Shown here one piece after another: positions 5,503-6,845 of a stretch of 6,845 nt of DNA. Origin of the DNA: Natrialbaceae archaeon B1-Br10_E2g27 (GTDB lineage: Archaea > Halobacteriota > Halobacteria > Halobacteriales > Natrialbaceae). Both the position numbers and the translations under genes were made by a program. The notes below the pieces were generated by a model, which saw only the letters and a program-made list of their open reading frames with translations, did no database searches and was not told where the DNA came from. Each line of letters begins with the position of its first letter. The stretch's first letter is position 1. Location: the NCBI GenBank assembly GCA_001563885.1, contig LKMM01000142.1:1-6845 (forward strand), in the 5' to 3' direction.

Positions 5503-6453
5503 ATGGGTATGAAAGCACGAACAGTCCTTGGCGCAGCCATTGCTGGCGTCGGGACGGCAGTCCTCGGCAACCGGCTTCTGAAAGCCCGTGCGGGTGACCT
5601 CGAGAACCCGCTTTCGGGCGTCGAACGGACCTATCGGTGGCGAGGCATCGAGACGGCCTATACGGTCGCCGGCGACCCCGACGATCCGGATATGCTGCTG
5701 TGTCATGGGATCTACACCGGCGCGAGTAGCTACGAGTTCGAACCGATGTTCGAACGGCTGGCCGAAGACTACCACGTAATCGCGGTCGATCTACCCGGCT
5801 TCGCCCGTTCGGAGCGCCCGCCGCTGGTGTACTCCCCGACGTTATATGCCGAGTTCCTCCGCGATTTCGCCGAGGATGTCACTGACAACCCGATCGTCGT
5901 CGCCTCCTCACTGTCCGGTGGCTTTGCCGTCGAGGCTGCCGGGGGAACGACGTTCGACCATCTCGTGTTGATCTGTCCCACCGACGAGACGATGGATGAA
6001 CGACCCTGGCTGCGGACGCTCCTGCGGACGCCGGTCGTCGGGACGACACTCTACAACCTGCTGGCGAGCAAGCCCTCGATCAGCCACTTCTACGACCGTG
6101 ATGGCTACTATGACGCCGACAACGTAGACAGCGAAGCCGTCGCCTACACCTGGGAGAGCGCCCACCAGCCCGGTGCCAGATACGCGCCTGCTTCCTTTGC
6201 CTCCGGAACGCTCGATCCCGACTTCGACCTCGCGACCGAACTGGCCGCACTCGAGACCGACACAACGCTCGTCTGGGGCCGTGATGCCGAACTCGTCCCG
6301 CTCCGGGACGGCCGCGACCTCGCCGAATCCGCAGACGCAGACCTCGTCGTCATCGACTACGCGACCCAGCTCCCACACGCCGAACACCCCGACGCGTTCG
6401 TCGAGTATCTGCGTGCCGAGCTGGTCCACACCGACGCGGATTCTGGAACGTAA
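5503..6453 (+). CDS. Alpha/beta hydrolase
   Basis: A 316-residue alpha/beta-hydrolase-fold protein. Visible in order: an N-terminal Ala/Gly-rich hydrophobic stretch (about 7-22) that could be a membrane anchor, the oxyanion-hole segment CHGIYTG (67-73), VDLPGFARSERP (95-106), the nucleophile elbow ASSLSGG (134-140) with S136 as the likely nucleophile, WGRDAELVP (258-266) with D261 as the likely acid, and LPHAEHPDAF (290-299) with H292 as the likely base. The triad is complete. The elbow has Ala and Ser in the small positions instead of the usual G-x-S-x-G. The substrate is unknown; esterase, lipase-like or haloalkane-dehalogenase-like activities are all possible. ATG 5503 and ATG 5509 are equally plausible starts, differing by two residues. 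It lies 38 bp after meaB on the same strand, so it may be cotranscribed, although a separate promoter cannot be excluded. Confidence 0.88.
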   Translation: MGMKARTVLGAAIAGVGTAVLGNRLLKARAGDLENPLSGVERTYRWRGIETAYTVAGDPDDPDMLLCHGIYTGASSYEFEPMFERLAEDYHVIAVDLPGFARSERPPLVYSPTLYAEFLRDFAEDVTDNPIVVASSLSGGFAVEAAGGTTFDHLVLICPTDETMDERPWLRTLLRTPVVGTTLYNLLASKPSISHFYDRDGYYDADNVDSEAVAYTWESAHQPGARYAPASFASGTLDPDFDLATELAALETDTTLVWGRDAELVPLRDGRDLAESADADLVVIDYATQLPHAEHPDAFVEYLRAELVHTDADSGT

Positions 6454-6479
6454 CATAACCGTCGACAGCGACCGAAGAC

Positions 6480-6845
6480 TTAGACCGGCGAAAACCCGAT
6501 CACGCGCTCGCCGGTCGTCGTAGACCGCGCAATTGCGAGTTCGACCTCGAGGCCGTCGGCGACCTCGTCGGGATCGATGCCGACGACCTGGCCGGTGAGG
6601 CTAACGGGGCCAAACGAGGCGATGGCCGTCGCATAGGGGGCGTCGTCTTCGAACGCCGGCGTGGGCACGTACGTGATGGTAAACGTCTCTATCTGGCCCG
6701 TCTGGGGCATCGGAACTTCCTCGAGATCCGTCGCGCCACACTCCGGACAGACTCGGCGTGGCGGCAGCGAGCCATGGCCCTCCGGGCACTCGAGATAGTA
6801 GGCCTCGCCCTCCTCGGCGGCGTCGAGCCACTCGTCGAAGCCTTC
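6480..6845 (-). CDS. Zinc-ribbon/OB-fold (DUF35-type) protein, 5' end missing
   Basis: The frame runs from the right edge to TAA at 6480-6482, giving 121 residues, with the N-terminus outside the window. It begins EGFDEWLDAAEEGEAYYLE, a short helix typical of the family. A ribbon with C at 6786-6788, H at 6774-6776 and the pair CPEC at 6738-6749 follows (GHGSLPPRRVCPECG). The rest is a beta-rich OB-fold (TGQIETFTITYVPTP, then ATAIASFGPVSLTGQVVG). Such proteins sit beside thiolases and HMG-CoA synthases and help form or channel acyl-CoA intermediates; in archaea they bridge thiolase and HMG-CoA synthase. A thiolase-like partner gene would be expected beyond the right edge, but that cannot be seen. 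It converges on the hydrolase gene with a 26-bp gap. Confidence 0.85.
   Translation of the reverse strand, partial: EGFDEWLDAAEEGEAYYLECPEGHGSLPPRRVCPECGATDLEEVPMPQTGQIETFTITYVPTPAFEDDAPYATAIASFGPVSLTGQVVGIDPDEVADGLEVELAIARSTTTGERVIGFSPV

Noticed and set aside
5908..6456. 182-codon - strand frame opposite the alpha/beta hydrolase
   Set aside because: Antisense to a gene with a complete catalytic triad, and no domain is recognisable.
6454..6479. Terminator between the hydrolase and DUF35 genes
   Set aside because: The 26-bp gap contains no convincing stem or T-tract.
1..6845. Defence island, mobile element, CRISPR or secondary-metabolite cluster
   Set aside because: No recognisable nuclease, transposase, integrase, spaced direct repeats or biosynthetic enzyme set was seen; the genes look like ordinary chromosomal genes.

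Overview
The window looks like chromosomal DNA from a haloarchaeon, probably of the Natrialba/Haloterrigena type. The GC content is high, the proteins are acidic (rich in Asp and Glu), start codons include GTG, and the word CTCGAG is very common (32 copies counted by eye) while CTAG is rare. I see no rRNA, tRNA, CRISPR array, transposase or phage gene.

Layout. (1) Positions 3-137 hold the C-terminal end of an unrecognised + strand gene. (2) Positions 186-818 encode a class I SAM-dependent methyltransferase, followed by a hairpin plus T-tract that looks like a terminator. (3) Positions 895-1575 encode a LysE-family exporter. (4) Converging on it, complement 1673-2977 encodes a multi-pass membrane protein with a long acidic tail. 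(5) Complement 3135-3803 encodes an HD-domain phosphohydrolase, ending in a strong inverted repeat. (6) A 186-bp divergent promoter region separates it from a + strand pair, 3990-4400 and 4397-5464. These encode the cobalamin-binding subunit of methylmalonyl-CoA mutase and its MeaB-type G-protein chaperone, and they overlap by ATGA. (7) Positions 5503-6453 encode an alpha/beta hydrolase 38 bp downstream. (8) Complement 6480-6845 is the 3' part of a zinc-ribbon/OB-fold (DUF35-type) protein that runs off the right edge.

How the genes work together. The only clear pathway unit is the mutase small subunit plus MeaB. Together with a catalytic large subunit that is not in this window, they would convert methylmalonyl-CoA to succinyl-CoA using adenosylcobalamin, in propionyl-CoA assimilation or the haloarchaeal methylaspartate cycle. 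MeaB would load and protect the cofactor. The DUF35 protein family usually works beside thiolase-like enzymes, so the right side has an acyl-CoA flavour, but its link to the mutase is inference. The other genes look like independent housekeeping or accessory genes.

I did not find a clear undescribed system. The points most worth a second look are a His/Gly-rich insertion in the MeaB G domain, a three-arm inverted repeat at the 3' end of the HD gene, and the CTCGAG word bias, which is seen in different reading phases and between genes.
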